Assembly: GCA_027625915.1 (NCBI GenBank)
Contig: JANTQA010000008.1
Coordinates: 6,193,501 to 6,257,500 of the forward strand
Length of the DNA: 64,000 nucleotides
Direction of reading: 5' to 3'
Source of the DNA: Anaeramoeba flamelloides
Lineage: Eukaryota; Metamonada; Anaeramoebidae
Of the stretch, positions 25,805 to 39,568 are shown piece by piece (within the stretch, counting starts at the first letter, position 1; every line of letters begins with the position of its first letter). The notes under the pieces were generated by a model that did no database searches, was not told the origin of the DNA, and saw nothing but the letters and a program-made list of their open reading frames with translations. Position numbers and translations under genes: made by a program.

Positions 25805-28800
25805 ATGAGTTTTCCAAAAGACACAACTAATAATAATAATAATCGTAAAAGAAAAAATGATGAAAAAGTAAAGAAATCTGAAACAGAACTTGAAGAGGAA
25901 ATCGAAATTGAGTTTGAAAAAGAAAAAGAAAAAGAAAAAGAAAACTCGAATTACCCAACAAATACTTTGCATGATCCTGAGGATGAAACAAAAGAAAAAT
26001 TGGAAAAAAAAAAAAAACGGAATAATGAAACATCAAATGGGATCCTCAAAGATCAAAATTTTCCAGAACTTCCAGAAATGAATTTGTTAAAACAACTTGA
26101 ACACGGCTCAACAACAAAATACGATCTCACTACCGGTACATTTAAAGAAATATACCTCGAAAATTTTTTGTGTCATGAGTCACTTCGTGTAAAGTTTGGC
26201 AAGCACATTAATTTCATTCATGGGAAAAACGGAAGTGGGAAATCTGCGATCATGGTTGCCTTATTAATTTGTTTAAGTGCACCCACGAAATTCACCAACA
26301 GAGGTTCTTCACTTAAAGAATTAATCCGTTATGATCAAAAGTAATTTTCTTTTTCTTTCTACAATGCTTTACATTTTTTTACTTTTAATTTATTTTTTTT
26401 TATATCATTTCCTTATTCTTCCTTCCTTTCTTTGACCTTCTCAAAAAAACAAAAAAACTTTCCAGTCGGGCCAAAATACAAGTTTTAATTCGTAACAAAG
26501 GGGTCAAAGCCTATAAACCTTCCAAATATGGGAGCACAATTGTTATTGAAAGAACTATTTATCCAAATAGATCCCAATACAAACTCATGAACAAAAAGTC
26601 TCAAAAGGTTGTCTCCCGACGGACACAGGACTTAAAACAAATCCTCAACCATTTTTCAATACATGTTAATAACCAATGTGTCTTTATGACTCAAGACACT
26701 TCTCGTACTTTTCTGAATTCTTCAACACCAAAAGAAACGTATCAATTTTTTTATGAGGCAACACTCTTACGCTATATTGAAGAGCTATTAAAAAGCTGTA
26801 AGGAAAGTTACCAGTCGACCAAAAAAGTGTATTCGAAAAAAACTGCTGATTTCAAATCTGTGCAAAAATTTGTAGTTGAATCACAGGCTAGATACGAAGC
26901 TGCTAAGGATCAAGGAAAAATGGAAGAGAGACTACAACAAGTAAAAGAAGAATATGCTTGGAAATTGGTCAAAGAAGCCAAAATTGAGATCGAAAAATTA
27001 AAAATAATTTTATCAAAAGGAATAGAATCAATTCAAAAATTAACCGAACTTTTTTTAAAGAATAAAGAAAAACAATACACGTATAAAGAAAAACATAAGA
27101 CATATAATAAGGAGCATTCTACAACAAATGACCAATTAAAACAAATTCAAGAAAAAATTAAAAAATTGAATAAAAAGAAGAGTCAAGAATTAAGGAAAAA
27201 TTCAGGGTAATTAATTTATTCAATTTTGCTTCATTTTTTTTTTTCTAAATTGTCAAAAGTTTTCACCTCAATATCAAAGTTACAAAAAAATTTAAAGTGA
27301 ATAAATCATTTTTTGCAACTTCTCTAATTCAAAAAGTAAATTCATCACATTGTGATGAAAATTTGGTAATTGTGATCTAAATGATGTGAACAAAATTATT
27401 TTTATCATAGATATATCGTATTTATTAAATTGTTATTGCTGCTTTATCACAGTGTGATAATTTTACTTTTTTATTTGGGTTCTCCTGAATCATTAATTAT
27501 TACTTGTTTGATTTTAAATTAAATTTTAATAATTTTAGAGTTATTCTAAACTTTTTCCTTCAAAAATTTCCTTAAATATTTGAAGATTGATAATAAAATA
27601 TTTTCGATTCAAAAGAGCGCGGTTGTGATGGATCAGTTATGTGCATTTAAATGTTAAAAAGATATAAGAAGAAAAAATTTAATTTCAAAATTGAAATCAT
27701 TTTTTCATATTTCTATTATTTCATATTTTTTACAATTTTTCGATTTTTATTAATGTTTTACAATTTTTTTTTATTTCATTGCAAGATCTTTAGTCACTAT
27801 GTAAAAAAGTGTTATTCTAATATTATTTATAAAGTTAAAATGATTGTAGAAAAATCATATTAATTTCTAGTCGTAATTTTTTTTGAATCTTTCAATTTAA
27901 GATCCAAATTAACATTTTAGTTTTTTCTCAATGGTGACTACATAAAAATTTTATTTTTTCGATTTTTAAAGAAAATATATTGGTTTATTAGATTTTTTTC
28001 GGACGGATATCAACAATTATTCTTTATGCGTATTATTCTACTTATTTCTTCTTTATTCTTCAAATGGTCAATTATACAAAATAATTGATATTTGGAAAAA
28101 TTTTTTTACAGCTTTGACAGAAACATAGTTTATATTTTCAGTGATCTAAGGTACTTGCTAAGATGAACTCAATTTCAAAATTAAATAATTTATTTGATCG
28201 TTTAAAAAAAAATAATATTAACAATCAAAATTAACTTTTGAATTATATTTTAATCTCCAGTTTTTATATAAGCAAATACTTTAATCTCTAGATCAAACTG
28301 ATGACTTCCCTATAATGTTTATTTATTGATTATTCTATTTTTTTTTTTTTTTTTTTCTTTTTCTAATATCAAAAGTATTTCGAGCAAACTAAGAAATTTA
28401 AAAGAAGACAAAGAAAGATCAAATAAACAAAAGCAATTCATTGAAAAACAAATACGAAAGCAAAATAAAGATGCCGTTGAGGAATATCAAAAAAAGAAGA
28501 GAAAGAAAGAAGAAGAAATGGCATTATTACAAAAGAAAATAGAAGAGCAAGAAAAATTAATTGATGAAGTCAAACAAGAAGAACGAAAAGTTAGAAATGA
28601 TCATAGAAATGTAAAAAATCAAATCAATGAATATAAAGATACTATAAATAAGTCAAACCAAATCATTCATCAGCATGAAAAACAAATCGGGATTTATAGA
28701 AAAAGAAATCACAATAAAATTTTTAACTTTGGAGGGGATAGATCAAAGGCTGCGCATGAAACCATTCAAAGAAATAAAAATAAATTTTCTCAACCACCAA

Positions 28801-31800
28801 TGGGACCATTGGGCTGTTATATTAAGATAAAAGATGAAAAATGGGGTTTTGCTGTTCAAACAGTATTGTGGACATGTTTAAATCTATTTTTAGTTGATAA
28901 TTTAGCCGACGAAAATGTTTTAAAACAATTAATAAAAAGGAAATATAAAAAAATGTATTTTATCCCAAATTGTTATCAAATGAGATTTACAGAAAAAAAA
29001 TATACAGTCCGCCTCCCCTCTTATAAAACAATTTTAGATGTAATTGAGATTGATAATGATATTGTTTACAATGCAGTGATAAATATAGGTTCGTGCTTTG
29101 TTTCTCTTTTCATTTTTTATAAGTTTTATTATTATTAAAATTATCAAATTTTGATAATTTTTTTGTTTTATTTCTTATCAATAATAGTTGTCAATTTATT
29201 TAATTTTTTTTTACAAAAGTTAACAAACTTGCGCTTGAATAAAAAAGTTTTGTCTCTCGAAAGGAATTTTACTAAATTAAAATTTAAAGAAATGAAAAGT
29301 TATAATAAAAAAAAAAAAAAATTAATTGAATATAAATTTTGAAAAAGTTTTTAGAATTCATTTTGATAGACATACTTAAATTAATAAATATCTTTTTAAG
29401 GGCTATCCGAATTTTATATTCTCTGAGGGCTGAAATACGATATATTAGTCCAATAAAAATGATTTAAAAGTCGGTCAAATTAAACTAAATTCAAAATATT
29501 TCAATTTTTGGGATTTTTTAATGAAAATTAAAAACAAACTTTTCTTGATCAAAAATTTTAGTGATTTCTCAAACAAAACAAAACAAAAATTAAAATCGAT
29601 TTTTTTTACCCATTATGAAAAGTTACACTCCACTTTATTTTCAAGTCTATTAATATTCTCACCTTAAACTCTATAATATTTAAAAAGAAACTGAAGTGAC
29701 CTTTGAAGTAAGGAAATTTTGATTTTTGAATCTTTTCAAATTTGGTTAAGCAGAAAATGGTTTTACATTGCTGATAAAAAGTTCGAAAAAAAAACCTAAA
29801 TTATTATTTTTTTTTTTTATTGATTGAAGAAGTGTAAATTACACTCAAGATGTCCTTTTACTTCAATTTCCTCAAAGATAATTTAAGCGTAAAATCATAG
29901 ATTTCACGATTGTTCAAGGGAAAGACATACCCAAATTTTTTTATGTTTAAAAAGCACAAGCAAAAAATTGAAAAGAAAAAAGGAAAAGGAAAAAAGAAAA
30001 AAAGAAAAAAAAAAAAGAAATTTAAAAAGGGTTTATAAGAAGTCATTTGTAAAAAATCAAAAAAAAAAAAAAACAATGCAATCTTTAATTAAGAACCCCC
30101 AAAATCACAGCCACGATACTTTTGGTTGATTTAATAATTTGATAATTGATCATGAATTTTCACTTGGGGATTGTTGTTTAAGTTGTTGTAATTTCTTTTT
30201 TTTTTTGATCTGATTAGCTTTAAACCTTTGGTTATTTTTAGCCTTTGATTTTTTCCTTTTTATTTTCAAGTTACTCATACTTCCGTGTTTCAGTGTCACA
30301 GTATTTAAAAAGTAACCACTTGATCTTTTTCCTTTGTAACTCTTCTTCCCAATCTAAAGAAGGCTCAGCCAGCAGAAAAATGGAAAAAAATAAAAAACCT
30401 AAATTTTAAATTTGAACAGGATCCATTAACTCAAATTCTTTTAATTTAATAAAATATGTTGTAATTGATTAAAGTAATCTTAACAGTCCATGAAATTATG
30501 ATAGCCCTCAACACTTTGAAAATTTATTAAAAAAAATCAAAAATAATTTTTCAAAAGAAAAATAATTAATATTCCCAAACTTATTCCAAGAAAGTTTGAT
30601 TTTTTTTTTGAGATCAAAAATTTGAATTGATTTTGCAAAAAAAGGTATAAAGTTTAATTATTATTCTTCATATTAAGTTTTTTGAGAATGATTCATTTGA
30701 AAATCGATATATATATATTATTATTTCATCTGGATTTATCTTCAATTTCGAACCACAGAAATCACAGAAACCTGGAATCATGTAGTTTATGCTTTTTCCA
30801 AAGTTTTATCATTTTAGAAACTGCCCAAATCACTAATTTAAAATTAGTAAAACACCAAAGTGACTAAATTGTCTTCTTAGAAATAAAAAATCAAACTGTT
30901 ATCAAAATTTGAGATTCAAGTCAAAATTTGAGATTTAAATGTTTCTAATTCTTTGCTTTTTCAAAAAAGTCTGAAAATATTTTGTTTTCGTTTTGAACTT
31001 TTAGAATGAGGATCTTCAAACGATTTTTTTTTTTTTTTTATTCTAAAGTTTTCTTTTGTAAATGTCAAGTCAAATCGATTTCTTAAAAAGTTAAATAAAA
31101 AATTAGTATGTAAAAATTGTTTTTTTATGTTTCGTTTACTTCTTCAACTTTTTCAAAGATTAAAGTTTTGTAAATTTTTTGTGTTTTTTCAAATTTAGTG
31201 TTCTGTGTATTCAAGTTAATTTCTCATGGTATTTTGTTGAATTTTCTCTGAAAAGATGAATTAAATTTCCAAAAACAATTTCCTCTTGTCTTTCGAACAT
31301 TATAGGATCAGATAATTTAAGATGAGATCCAAAAAAAGGGTTATAGATATTTCACATTTTCTCTTTTTTGTTTAAATACATTGAAGATTCTAAATTTGAG
31401 GTTATCTCATCTTTTTTTTTTACTGAACCATTTTTTGACATTAACTGATATACGGTATATTTTCTTTTGTATATGTAAACTCCAAAGATAAATCAATTGA
31501 ACGAATTTGTTATTGGTATAAAATTTAAACTTTACTATTGAAATAACAATTCCTAAAATGGAAAAGTAACAGTTTTTAAATTTATTCTCAGTAAAATTAA
31601 AATCTAGACACCTTAATTATATTTACCTTAAGGTTAGATTTTCTGAATTCCTTTTTTTGGTTATGGTGGAAGGAATTTTCTTTTGATATCAATCCCCAAA
31701 TAGGAAAAAATATTTAATTTTCAAAATTTGTACAAAAAAAAATGGAATGTATTATTACTAAGCAATTACCAAAAAAGAGTGGCAAATTTATTTTATAATA

Positions 31801-34505
31801 TATTTATCTCAACACAATCCTAATAAAAGCATTTAAATATCCAAACATTATTATTAATCAAATATTGATTTTGAATAATAATCAAATTCAGTTTGTTTGT
31901 ATGGCATTATTGTAATAATAGATATGAAATTTTCTGATCTTGATTTTATATAATATTTTTTAGGTTTGAAAAAATTGATGGTTATTTTTTTCTTTTTGAT
32001 TGTAAAAATTGTTTTCCTCAGAGGTTTAATCTTGATAAATTTTCTAATACAAGGTGAAAACATATAACTGTATTTTATTGTTTAAAAAAATCGTTTGTAA
32101 CCTTGTCATATTTCCTGTTTTTTAATTAAAATTTACCTCATCCTCATTTTTTCTAAAAAAAGTGATTTAATTTTTTTTCATTTTTTATGGAAATATTTTG
32201 AAAAAAAATACAATGATTACTGATTCAATCAATTTTAATATCTAGCTTAATTTGGTATTACCAATTTTATGGATAGAAATACTTAATATTTTTTATTTGA
32301 AATGCAAAAAAAGAAATGCCCCGCTTTTTTAGAAATACCTTGTATATTTATCTTCAAAATTCATTTTCTAAAAATTTCAAAAAGTTGAAAAAAATTCAAC
32401 ACAGCTACAAAAACAATAACAAAATAAAATAAAATAGATACAATCATTTTAAAAAAGTGAAAACATTTTTTTTTTTATGATTTTGTCAGAATTAATACTT
32501 TTTTAAAGTTTTGTGTTTTAATAAAGGGAAAACTCCCTTTTTTAAAAACAAAAGTGCTTTCCTTCACACTCCAACCTCTAAACCACATTTAAAGGTTGAT
32601 TATTTACTTTATTAAAACTGAAAACTTTCAAAAAGTATTAATTAATCTGAAAATTTTTTCACTGTTTTTAGAAACAGAAAACTTGATAAAACTTTTAACA
32701 AAGTCTTCACTTTTTTAAAACGACGGTATTAAAGTGTTTATGAGATAATAATGAATTTTTTGTATAAAAAAAAAAAAAAAAAAAACGATAAATATCTTGG
32801 ATTAATAAGAAAATTCATATCTTTCAATTCTTTCGAAATAAAATTTCAGAACAAAGCAAAAATTAAAAAAAAATCCTAAAAAAAAATCAAATTAAATTTG
32901 GTTGTAATCTTTTAATCTTCTTTATTTTAATTTTGTTTTATATACCCAAATAATAAAATTATGATTTGATAATAATTTTTTTTTAATATTTCTCTTGAAT
33001 AAATTATTTTTATTGATTTTGTTTTTTATGGAACAAAAGGAAGAATTTATCAATATGCACTTGTTGAAAGTTATGAAGAAGGGCAACAGGTATTACATAC
33101 AAAGAAGGATAATGTCTCAATAAAATGTATTGATCCCGAAGGGACTGTTTATGATTATGATGGGGGAACATTGGGTTTTGTTCCAGCACTTTCAAATGAT
33201 TTAAAATTTACAAAGGAATATGGCCCATTAATTGAACAAAAACAACGAGACATTGAAAAACAAAAAAAGCTTATTGGGATTGAAAAAGGGAAAATACAAG
33301 ACATTCAACAAGAACAAAATTCTATTAAAAGACAAATTGAAAAAATAACTAACAAATTAAAAAAACTTAATACTACCAAATCAAGATTTGATCGGGATCA
33401 AAGAATGTATAAAAATGAAAAAATAAAACCACCGCCAGAAGTAAGTGAATTAGAAGAACAAATCAAAGAATATAATCAAAAAATCTTTGATTATGATCGG
33501 AAGATTGAAGAATTGAATAATGAAAAAAAAGAAAATCAACCGTTGATTCAAGAATTAAACCAAAAAATAAAATCTGAGCAGGATAATGCAAAGGCTGTTT
33601 TAATGCAACTCAAGAAATTAAAAGGAGAATTTGCAAAGATTGAAAAAAAAGGGAGTGGAATCACTCTTGGTATAAAAAAAAATCTAAATCAAATAAAAAA
33701 AATTACACAGAACTACAATAAAAAAAAGAATGTGTTCACAAAATTAGTAAAAAATTATGAAGTGTTATATCAAAACGCAACCGACCTTACAGCAACTCCT
33801 TACATTTCAAAAAAAAATCCTAATAAATTGCACTCTGAAGAAATCCAATTAACTGAGAAATTAAAAATTGCAAAAGAAAAAAATGATAACAAATCCTTTC
33901 AGGAAATTAAAAAAGACTATTTAATGAACAAAAAAAAATTAAAAGATATTTATCATTGCGTACAAAATAATGGTAAATTGATTAAATTATTTCAACAGTC
34001 TCATAAGGAAAGGGTAGACTTCCATACTGAGATCAAAGATTCCAATTCGTTGCAATTAAGTGATGTATTTAATGACTTTCTTGGAATGAGGCGTTTAACT
34101 GGCTATACCAAAACAAATCATGAAGAAAGAACTCTTGAATTGCATTTGGAAGAAGAGGACGATGATGAATCAGAATACCAAACAAAATCACAAACCCGTA
34201 GAACAAAGACCTTTTCAGGTGGTGAAAAATCTTATGTCACAGTGGCATTTCTTGCTTCGCTGTGGCAATTGATGGAAACACCGATAATTGTTCTTGATGA
34301 ATTCGATATATTTCTTGATGCTGTCAATCGTAAAATCGTATTAGATTTATTAATAGAACAAGCAAAGGAAAACACAACAAGACAATATATTTTTATTACA
34401 CCACAAGATCTGAAAAGTTTAAAAAATGATAAAAATGTTAAAATAATGCAATTAGAAGACCCAAACAGAACACAAATGAGAAAACAACTTTCCCAAAAGC
34501 ATTAA
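25805..34505 (+). CDS. SMC6: SMC6, structural maintenance of chromosomes protein 6
   Basis: Four exons: 25805-26340, 26466-27206, 28376-29088, 33040-34505; 1,151 residues, in line with SMC6 elsewhere (about 1,100). The start is the first real ATG (MSFPKDTT). The frame is open slightly upstream but has no ATG. A charged Lys/Glu-rich N-terminus precedes the ATPase head. The head has Walker A GKNGSGKS at 140-147 and, across intron 1, the SMC6-like VNNQCVFMTQDTSRTFL and STPKETYQFFYEAT. Coiled coil follows, then the hinge (about 560-690, starting GPLGCYIKIKD), return coiled coil, signature FSGGE at 1055-1059 and Walker B with DEFD at 1083-1086, the form typical of SMC6. SMC6 pairs with SMC5 in the SMC5/6 complex, acting in recombination repair and chromosome segregation. 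All ATPase motifs look intact. The intron 3 donor (GTTCGT) is weaker than the others. No SMC5 or NSE gene lies nearby. Confidence 0.93.
27207..28375 (+). other. SMC6 intron 2 (1,169 bp) with repeat M copy
   Basis: Donor GTAATT, acceptor AAAAG after a long T run. About 27605-28120 is a degraded copy of the repeat that is better preserved at 36537-37220. Shared stretches include caaaattgaaatcatttttt and ttattgcaagat, and both ends resemble the TIR. No coding sequence. Confidence 0.75.
27605..28120. mobile_element. DNA-element M, copy 1 (decayed), in SMC6 intron 2
   Basis: Aligns by eye with 36537-37220 over most of its length: attgaaatcattttttcata, ttattctaatat.att, ataattgatatttg. The ends have lost the GGGGCCC core. 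Confidence 0.55.
29089..33039 (+). other. SMC6 intron 3 (3,951 bp)
   Basis: It interrupts the hinge just after VYNAVIN. Donor GTTCGT, acceptor AAAAG at 33039, phase 1, restoring INIGRIYQYALVE. The interior is A/T-rich with no gene. About 32090-32330 resembles 35170-35480 downstream of the gene (both contain atac-aa-g-t-actgattcaatca). A short stretch near 30750-30775 resembles the 9 bp minisatellite seen at 60247. Confidence 0.75.
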
Positions 34506-37500
34506 AAATATTATTTTCGATTTTTTTTTTTAAAAGTTTGGAATTATTTCATTTTAAAAAAGCTTTTATAATATTAATGTTTAACATTTTTTTACTTTTT
34601 GATTTTTTTTTTTTATTAAAATCATTGATAAATATTTGTTATTTAGAATAAGGATATTTTTATGAAAAAATAAATGATAATTTTTTAAAAAAACATTTAC
34701 AAAATTTATTACAAATATTGAATAATGTTAATTTGATATTATTACATAAGGGATATTTTATCAAAAATGAAAAAAACCCAAAAAATTATCAAAAAAATTC
34801 ATTTTAAAAATAAAATTCCTATGCTTATTTGAAAATACCTTTTAAAAAGCCTTGTTCATGTTTTTAATTATTTTTTAAAAATCATTATTAATTTCTCTCT
34901 TTTTTATAAAACTATTAAAGATCCAAAATTGTTATTTATCATTATTTAATCGTTCACAAAAATCCAATTTGTTTTGTTTTTACGAATATTCTTAATTCAA
35001 ATATCAAAGTTAAGTTGTTATATTAAAAGTCTTTAATTAACTGTTAATTTTTTATTTTTGATCAGAAAAAATGTTTTTTGAAGAGATAGTATCTTGATAG
35101 AATTTTAAATAGAAAGGAAAAATTTATTATATAATTTTTATGTTTAAAAAATCTTTTGTATCATTTCTATATTGCAAATTTTTTATTGAAATTTTCTTCT
35201 TGTTTAATCAAAAAAAAAAGTGTATAGTAATGAAAATGATCAAGGGTATGATTTTTAATTTTCATATTAGTAAAGATGTTTTGTAATTGTTTAATTATTA
35301 AAAATCGTGTTAGGGGTTATTAATCTGTACAGTATTTTTTTCAAAACTATAAAATTTTAGATTTCATTTTTGAAAAATATTTTGCAAAAATATTTAGAAA
35401 AAAATACAAGGATGCTGATTCAATCATAATTAATAATTTTCTTAATTTTATATTACTAATTTAAAATAGAACTAATTCCAATAAAAATATTATTTGAAAA
35501 AAAAAAAAAAAAAAACATTTTCAAGGTTCTTTTTCAAAATTCCTTATTAAAAATAAAATCCAACTGTGAAACAATAATTTTTATTTTTTCACTGGGTATA
35601 TTTCATTTAATTCAGAAGAAGACTAAAGGAAAAAACCTAACTGTTGTTTTGATTACTGAAAAATGCCAATTTGAGTAAGCTGATAACAAAAAAAGATAAT
35701 AAATAAATGTAAATAAATCAAAATAATATCAATAAATCTGATCAAAAAGAAAAAAAGAATTACAACAACTAAAAAAAGCCCTCTCAAATGGTAATTTATG
35801 ATTACCTCAAGTAAAATGTAAAATAAAAGTGAAGTTATTGAGATTTTATGTGTTCTTCAGGAAAGATAAATTGCTTTTTTTTTTTAGATTTTTTTCTTTG
35901 GTTCTTAATTTTTCCTTTTAATTCTTCTTTTAGTTTTTTCAACTGAAAAAAAAAAAAACTTTTATATTGACTGACTCAAAAAATAATTTTTTGTTTCTAT
36001 CAAAAATAATAATATTCCCTTAGTTGTCAAGTATTACAAGTTGATATTTGATCTCTCCCTTTAATCAATAAAAAAAACAATATACAATGATAAAAATAAA
36101 AAAAAAATATGCCAGTTTTTTTGGAAATGTCTTGAAAACTAAATTTCAGAATAAATGTCCCATGTTACATTTGAATTTTGAATTATATTGGTATTTTTTT
36201 GAAGTTTTTCCTCTCACAATGAAAAGTTTGGAAATAAATTATTGTTTCTCTTTTTTATTTTTTTCAACAGTGTTTTGTTAAAATGGAAAATGAAAATGAA
36301 AAATTGAAAAGAAGTAACAGATGAATTAATGAAAAAAATGGTTTCAGATATAAAAAAGAGATTAGGTTTAGTTATTCAAATGAAAGGGGAATCGATAAAT
36401 GGGTTTTATTACTTTTGTAAAATTTTCTATTTTTTATATAACGCTTATTTAATAATAAATGTTCAATTTTTTTTTAATTGTTTTTTTTTACTTTTTTTTA
36501 TTTTATTTTTAGAAGAAAAATATATAAACTATTTTTCAGTCAAAGGGGCCCAGTTGTAATGGTATAATACACGTATTTAAAGGGTTTGCATAGATATTAG
36601 AAGAAAAATTTTATTTTGGAAATTTTCAAAATTGAAATCATTTTTTCACATTTCTACACATTTTTGTTTTTTTTTTTACATTTTTTTTTTTAAAACCTAA
36701 TTCAGTTGCAAAAAATTTTTTATTGCAAGATCAATAGTCACTTGGTAAAAAGATGTTATTCTAATATCATTGAAACCATGTAAAGATTGTTGAGAAATCT
36801 ATTGATTTCTATTGCAATTCAATTCGATCTTTGATCTTGATATTTGTTTAATAAATGTGAAAAATTTTTCACTTCATTTTCATTTCCTTTTTCAAATAGA
36901 GACCACAAATACCAACAAACTTTGTTTGGGGGGGCTTAATTTCTAAAAGAAAAGTATGGAAAATGAAGTGAAAAATGTTTCATATTTATTATTCAAATAC
37001 CAGTAGAAGTTCAAAACGAACATCGTTGTTTTTCTCAATAGGTCCCTAAGAATTTGAGTTTTTCAATTTTTAAGAAAATCTATTGATTAATTAGTTTTCC
37101 ATCAGACATGTATCAACATTTCTTTGATGTTTATTATTCTGTTTATTACTTATTTGTTCTTCAAAGGTCAATTCTATAAAATAATTGATGTTTGAAAAAA
37201 ACGTTGGGCCCCTTTGACTGAAACAGAGTTTATCTCTTGTGTATAGAATTGAATATTAAAATAGAAAATTTTATATTATAACAGATAAATTCTATTATTA
37301 AAAAATATTTTTCTTTACAATTTGATTTTGGATGGGCCAATGATTTTGAAATAGAGTTTATATTCTTATTTAATTTCTTTTTTACAGCGATGTACAAGAA
37401 AAACAAAAAAAAAGGTAAAAAACAAAATTAATTCAATTTTGTAAACATTTTTTGAAATTCGGTTCAAAAAATATAAAACAACAAGATTATAAAAATTAAA

Positions 37501-37963
37501 AAAATACTCTCTACACTTTTTTTGTAAATAAATCCCAAATAAAATCACAAATATTCAATAATAAGTAAAAAATATCAAATATCAAACTTGTAAAAAGATA
37601 TTCTTTTAATTTTTTTTTTTTTCATTTTTTCAAATTTCTATGTATTTATGTTTTTAGATTAAAAATTAAGAGGAAATTAAATTTAGATTTCAAAATAATT
37701 TTTAATAAACTTTTTAATCATTATTATTGAAGGAGAAAAATTTGAATAAAGGAATTAATTTTTTCGAAAAGAAAAGAAATATTTTATTTCTTAAGAAATT
37801 ATTGCTTTTCTTTTTTTGCTAAAAGAAAAATAATCATTTAAATATTTTTCATTAATTATGATCAAAAAGAAAAAGAAAAAAGAAAAAGAAAAAGAAAAGG
37901 TAATAATATTACAACTATTAATATTAATAGAAATAGATATATAACGTTTTATACGATATATAG
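34506..37963. other. Intergenic between convergent SMC6 and the Asn-rich gene
   Basis: Holds the repeat shared with SMC6 intron 3 (35170-35480) and DNA-element M copy 2. No gene seen. Confidence 0.55.
36537..37220. mobile_element. DNA-element M, copy 2, with CAGTCAAAGGGGCCCA ends
   Basis: Perfect 16 bp terminal inverted repeats CAGTCAAAGGGGCCCA at both ends, 684 bp. A similar end (CAGTCAAAGGGGACCAAC) occurs at about 50936, and a decayed copy fills SMC6 intron 2. No clear flanking duplication and no coding frame. Confidence 0.7.
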
Positions 37964-39568
37964 CTAATTTTGGAATTTTTTTTCATTATTCCGAATATTA
38001 TTCGAATTAGTATCATTGTCATTATTACTATTGTTTCTGTTGTTATTAATATTATGACTATTATTAAATAAATTGTTATTATAATGATTATTATTATTAT
38101 GTATATTGAAATCGGTTTGTGAATAAAATGCATTAAAAAAGGGACGGTTAGATGAAAACACGCTACTTGTGAATGGTATTGAGTAATAATTTGTTAAATA
38201 TGGATTTAAGGCCATTTTATTATTTTCAATTTTTGGTGTATAATAATTATTTATGGTTGGTTCCATTAACGAAGGATAATTATCAATTCTTTCCTGAAAT
38301 TGGATATTTGGAAATGGAATTGTATTTGTATTCATTGGTCGATTGGGAAAATAAAAAGATGAATTTGAGTTAATTTCTTTTTTCTTTCCCATTTTGTTTT
38401 CTTTCTTTCTTTCCCTTTCTCTTTCATTTTCATCTTCCCCTTCTCCTCCTTCTTTTCTTCCCTTTTTTTTTTCTTTTTCCTTTTCTTTTTTTTGTTTTCT
38501 TTTAAATTGTTGTGAAACTGTTTTTTGTTCCATGTATTTTGTTGGAAATATATTTAGTAATTTTTCATTTTTTTCGAAAATTTCCATTTGTTGTAATGAT
38601 CTTAGTTTTTCCTTTGTACTATCCATTTGAATTTCATTTAAATGATTATTTATTTTCTCTTTTTGAATTTGTTTTTTTGATTTTTCAATTGTTTGATTAA
38701 AAGGATTTCTGATTTTGAATATTTTTTTATTCTCAAATTTGTAATTGGTTTTATTCTCTATAAAATTATTATTATGGGTATTATTATTACTACTATAATT
38801 ATGATTATTAATATTATTATTATTATTATTTATTTTGATAAATTGTTCTTTGGTTATTGAATTAATTGTAGGTATTTCATTATATTTTTTTTCAAAAATG
38901 TTTATTACTCTTTTTTTTTGCCTTTCATATAATGTATTAATTTTAATAGGTTTTATTTTAATATCTTTTTTAGTTTTTGTTTTTGTTTGCAATTTTTTAT
39001 TTTTATAAATTTGATAAATAAAATTAAAAAGTTGGCTATTTGTTTTTTGAAATGAATTAGAAAGTAATTCTGTTAATTGATTATTTTGCCTTTTTTTGGT
39101 ATTAATTATTCCTCTTTCTTGTAATTTTTGATACTCATTTGATTTAATTTGATTATGTCCATAAGCAATTTTATTTGTTTTATCTTTTAATGTGCTTTTA
39201 TCATTATTGATGTTATTTGTTGTAACTTCTAAAATAGGTTGAATTTTGTTTAGAATATAAGATGACAGTAATGTAAAATTTTTCATTCCAATTTCTTCAA
39301 GAATAGTTAATGAAGTTTTCCCATATTTTTGATCAAATTTCAATGATAAAAAAATTAACTTTTGAATTAATTCTTGTCTTTTGGTTCGTATTTTTTTTAT
39401 TTTTTTGATATGAGCAGGCATATGAAAATAATTATTATAATTTTGTTTATTCCAGGCATATAGTTTAGTTTTTGGCAAGTATTTAATTATTTTTAGACAA
39501 TTATATATTGTTAAGACAGTCCAAACCCTTTGCCGTGAAAAATTAATTTTTTTTGAGATTTCATTTAA
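37964..39568 (-). CDS. Asn-rich protein with possible E2F/DP-like winged-helix segment (5' partial)
   Basis: The open frame from about 39579 down to the stop at 37964 encodes about 534 residues with no good ATG near its start, so an upstream exon is likely. Acceptors TAG|AATC (39580) or AAG|TTAA (39569) both fit. The first residues, LNEISKKINFSRQRVWTVLT followed by a hydrophobic helix and KTKLYAW, resemble the second half of an E2F/DP winged helix (LN..A..L.V..RRIYD..NVLE...L......Y.W). The RRIYD motif is only partly kept (RQRVWT), so DNA binding is a suggestion. The rest is low-complexity: Lys-rich, Asn runs (INNNNNNINNH), a KEKEKEKKKG block and an Asn/Ser-rich C-terminus. Function unknown. 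A regulator of transcription is one possibility; a degenerate helix-turn-helix without DNA contact is another. Confidence 0.45.
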   Translation of the reverse strand, partial: LNEISKKINFSRQRVWTVLTIYNCLKIIKYLPKTKLYAWNKQNYNNYFHMPAHIKKIKKIRTKRQELIQKLIFLSLKFDQKYGKTSLTILEEIGMKNFTLLSSYILNKIQPILEVTTNNINNDKSTLKDKTNKIAYGHNQIKSNEYQKLQERGIINTKKRQNNQLTELLSNSFQKTNSQLFNFIYQIYKNKKLQTKTKTKKDIKIKPIKINTLYERQKKRVINIFEKKYNEIPTINSITKEQFIKINNNNNNINNHNYSSNNNTHNNNFIENKTNYKFENKKIFKIRNPFNQTIEKSKKQIQKEKINNHLNEIQMDSTKEKLRSLQQMEIFEKNEKLLNIFPTKYMEQKTVSQQFKRKQKKEKEKEKKKGRKEGGEGEDENERERERKKENKMGKKKEINSNSSFYFPNRPMNTNTIPFPNIQFQERIDNYPSLMEPTINNYYTPKIENNKMALNPYLTNYYSIPFTSSVFSSNRPFFNAFYSQTDFNIHNNNNHYNNNLFNNSHNINNNRNNSNNDNDTNSNNIRNNEKKFQN

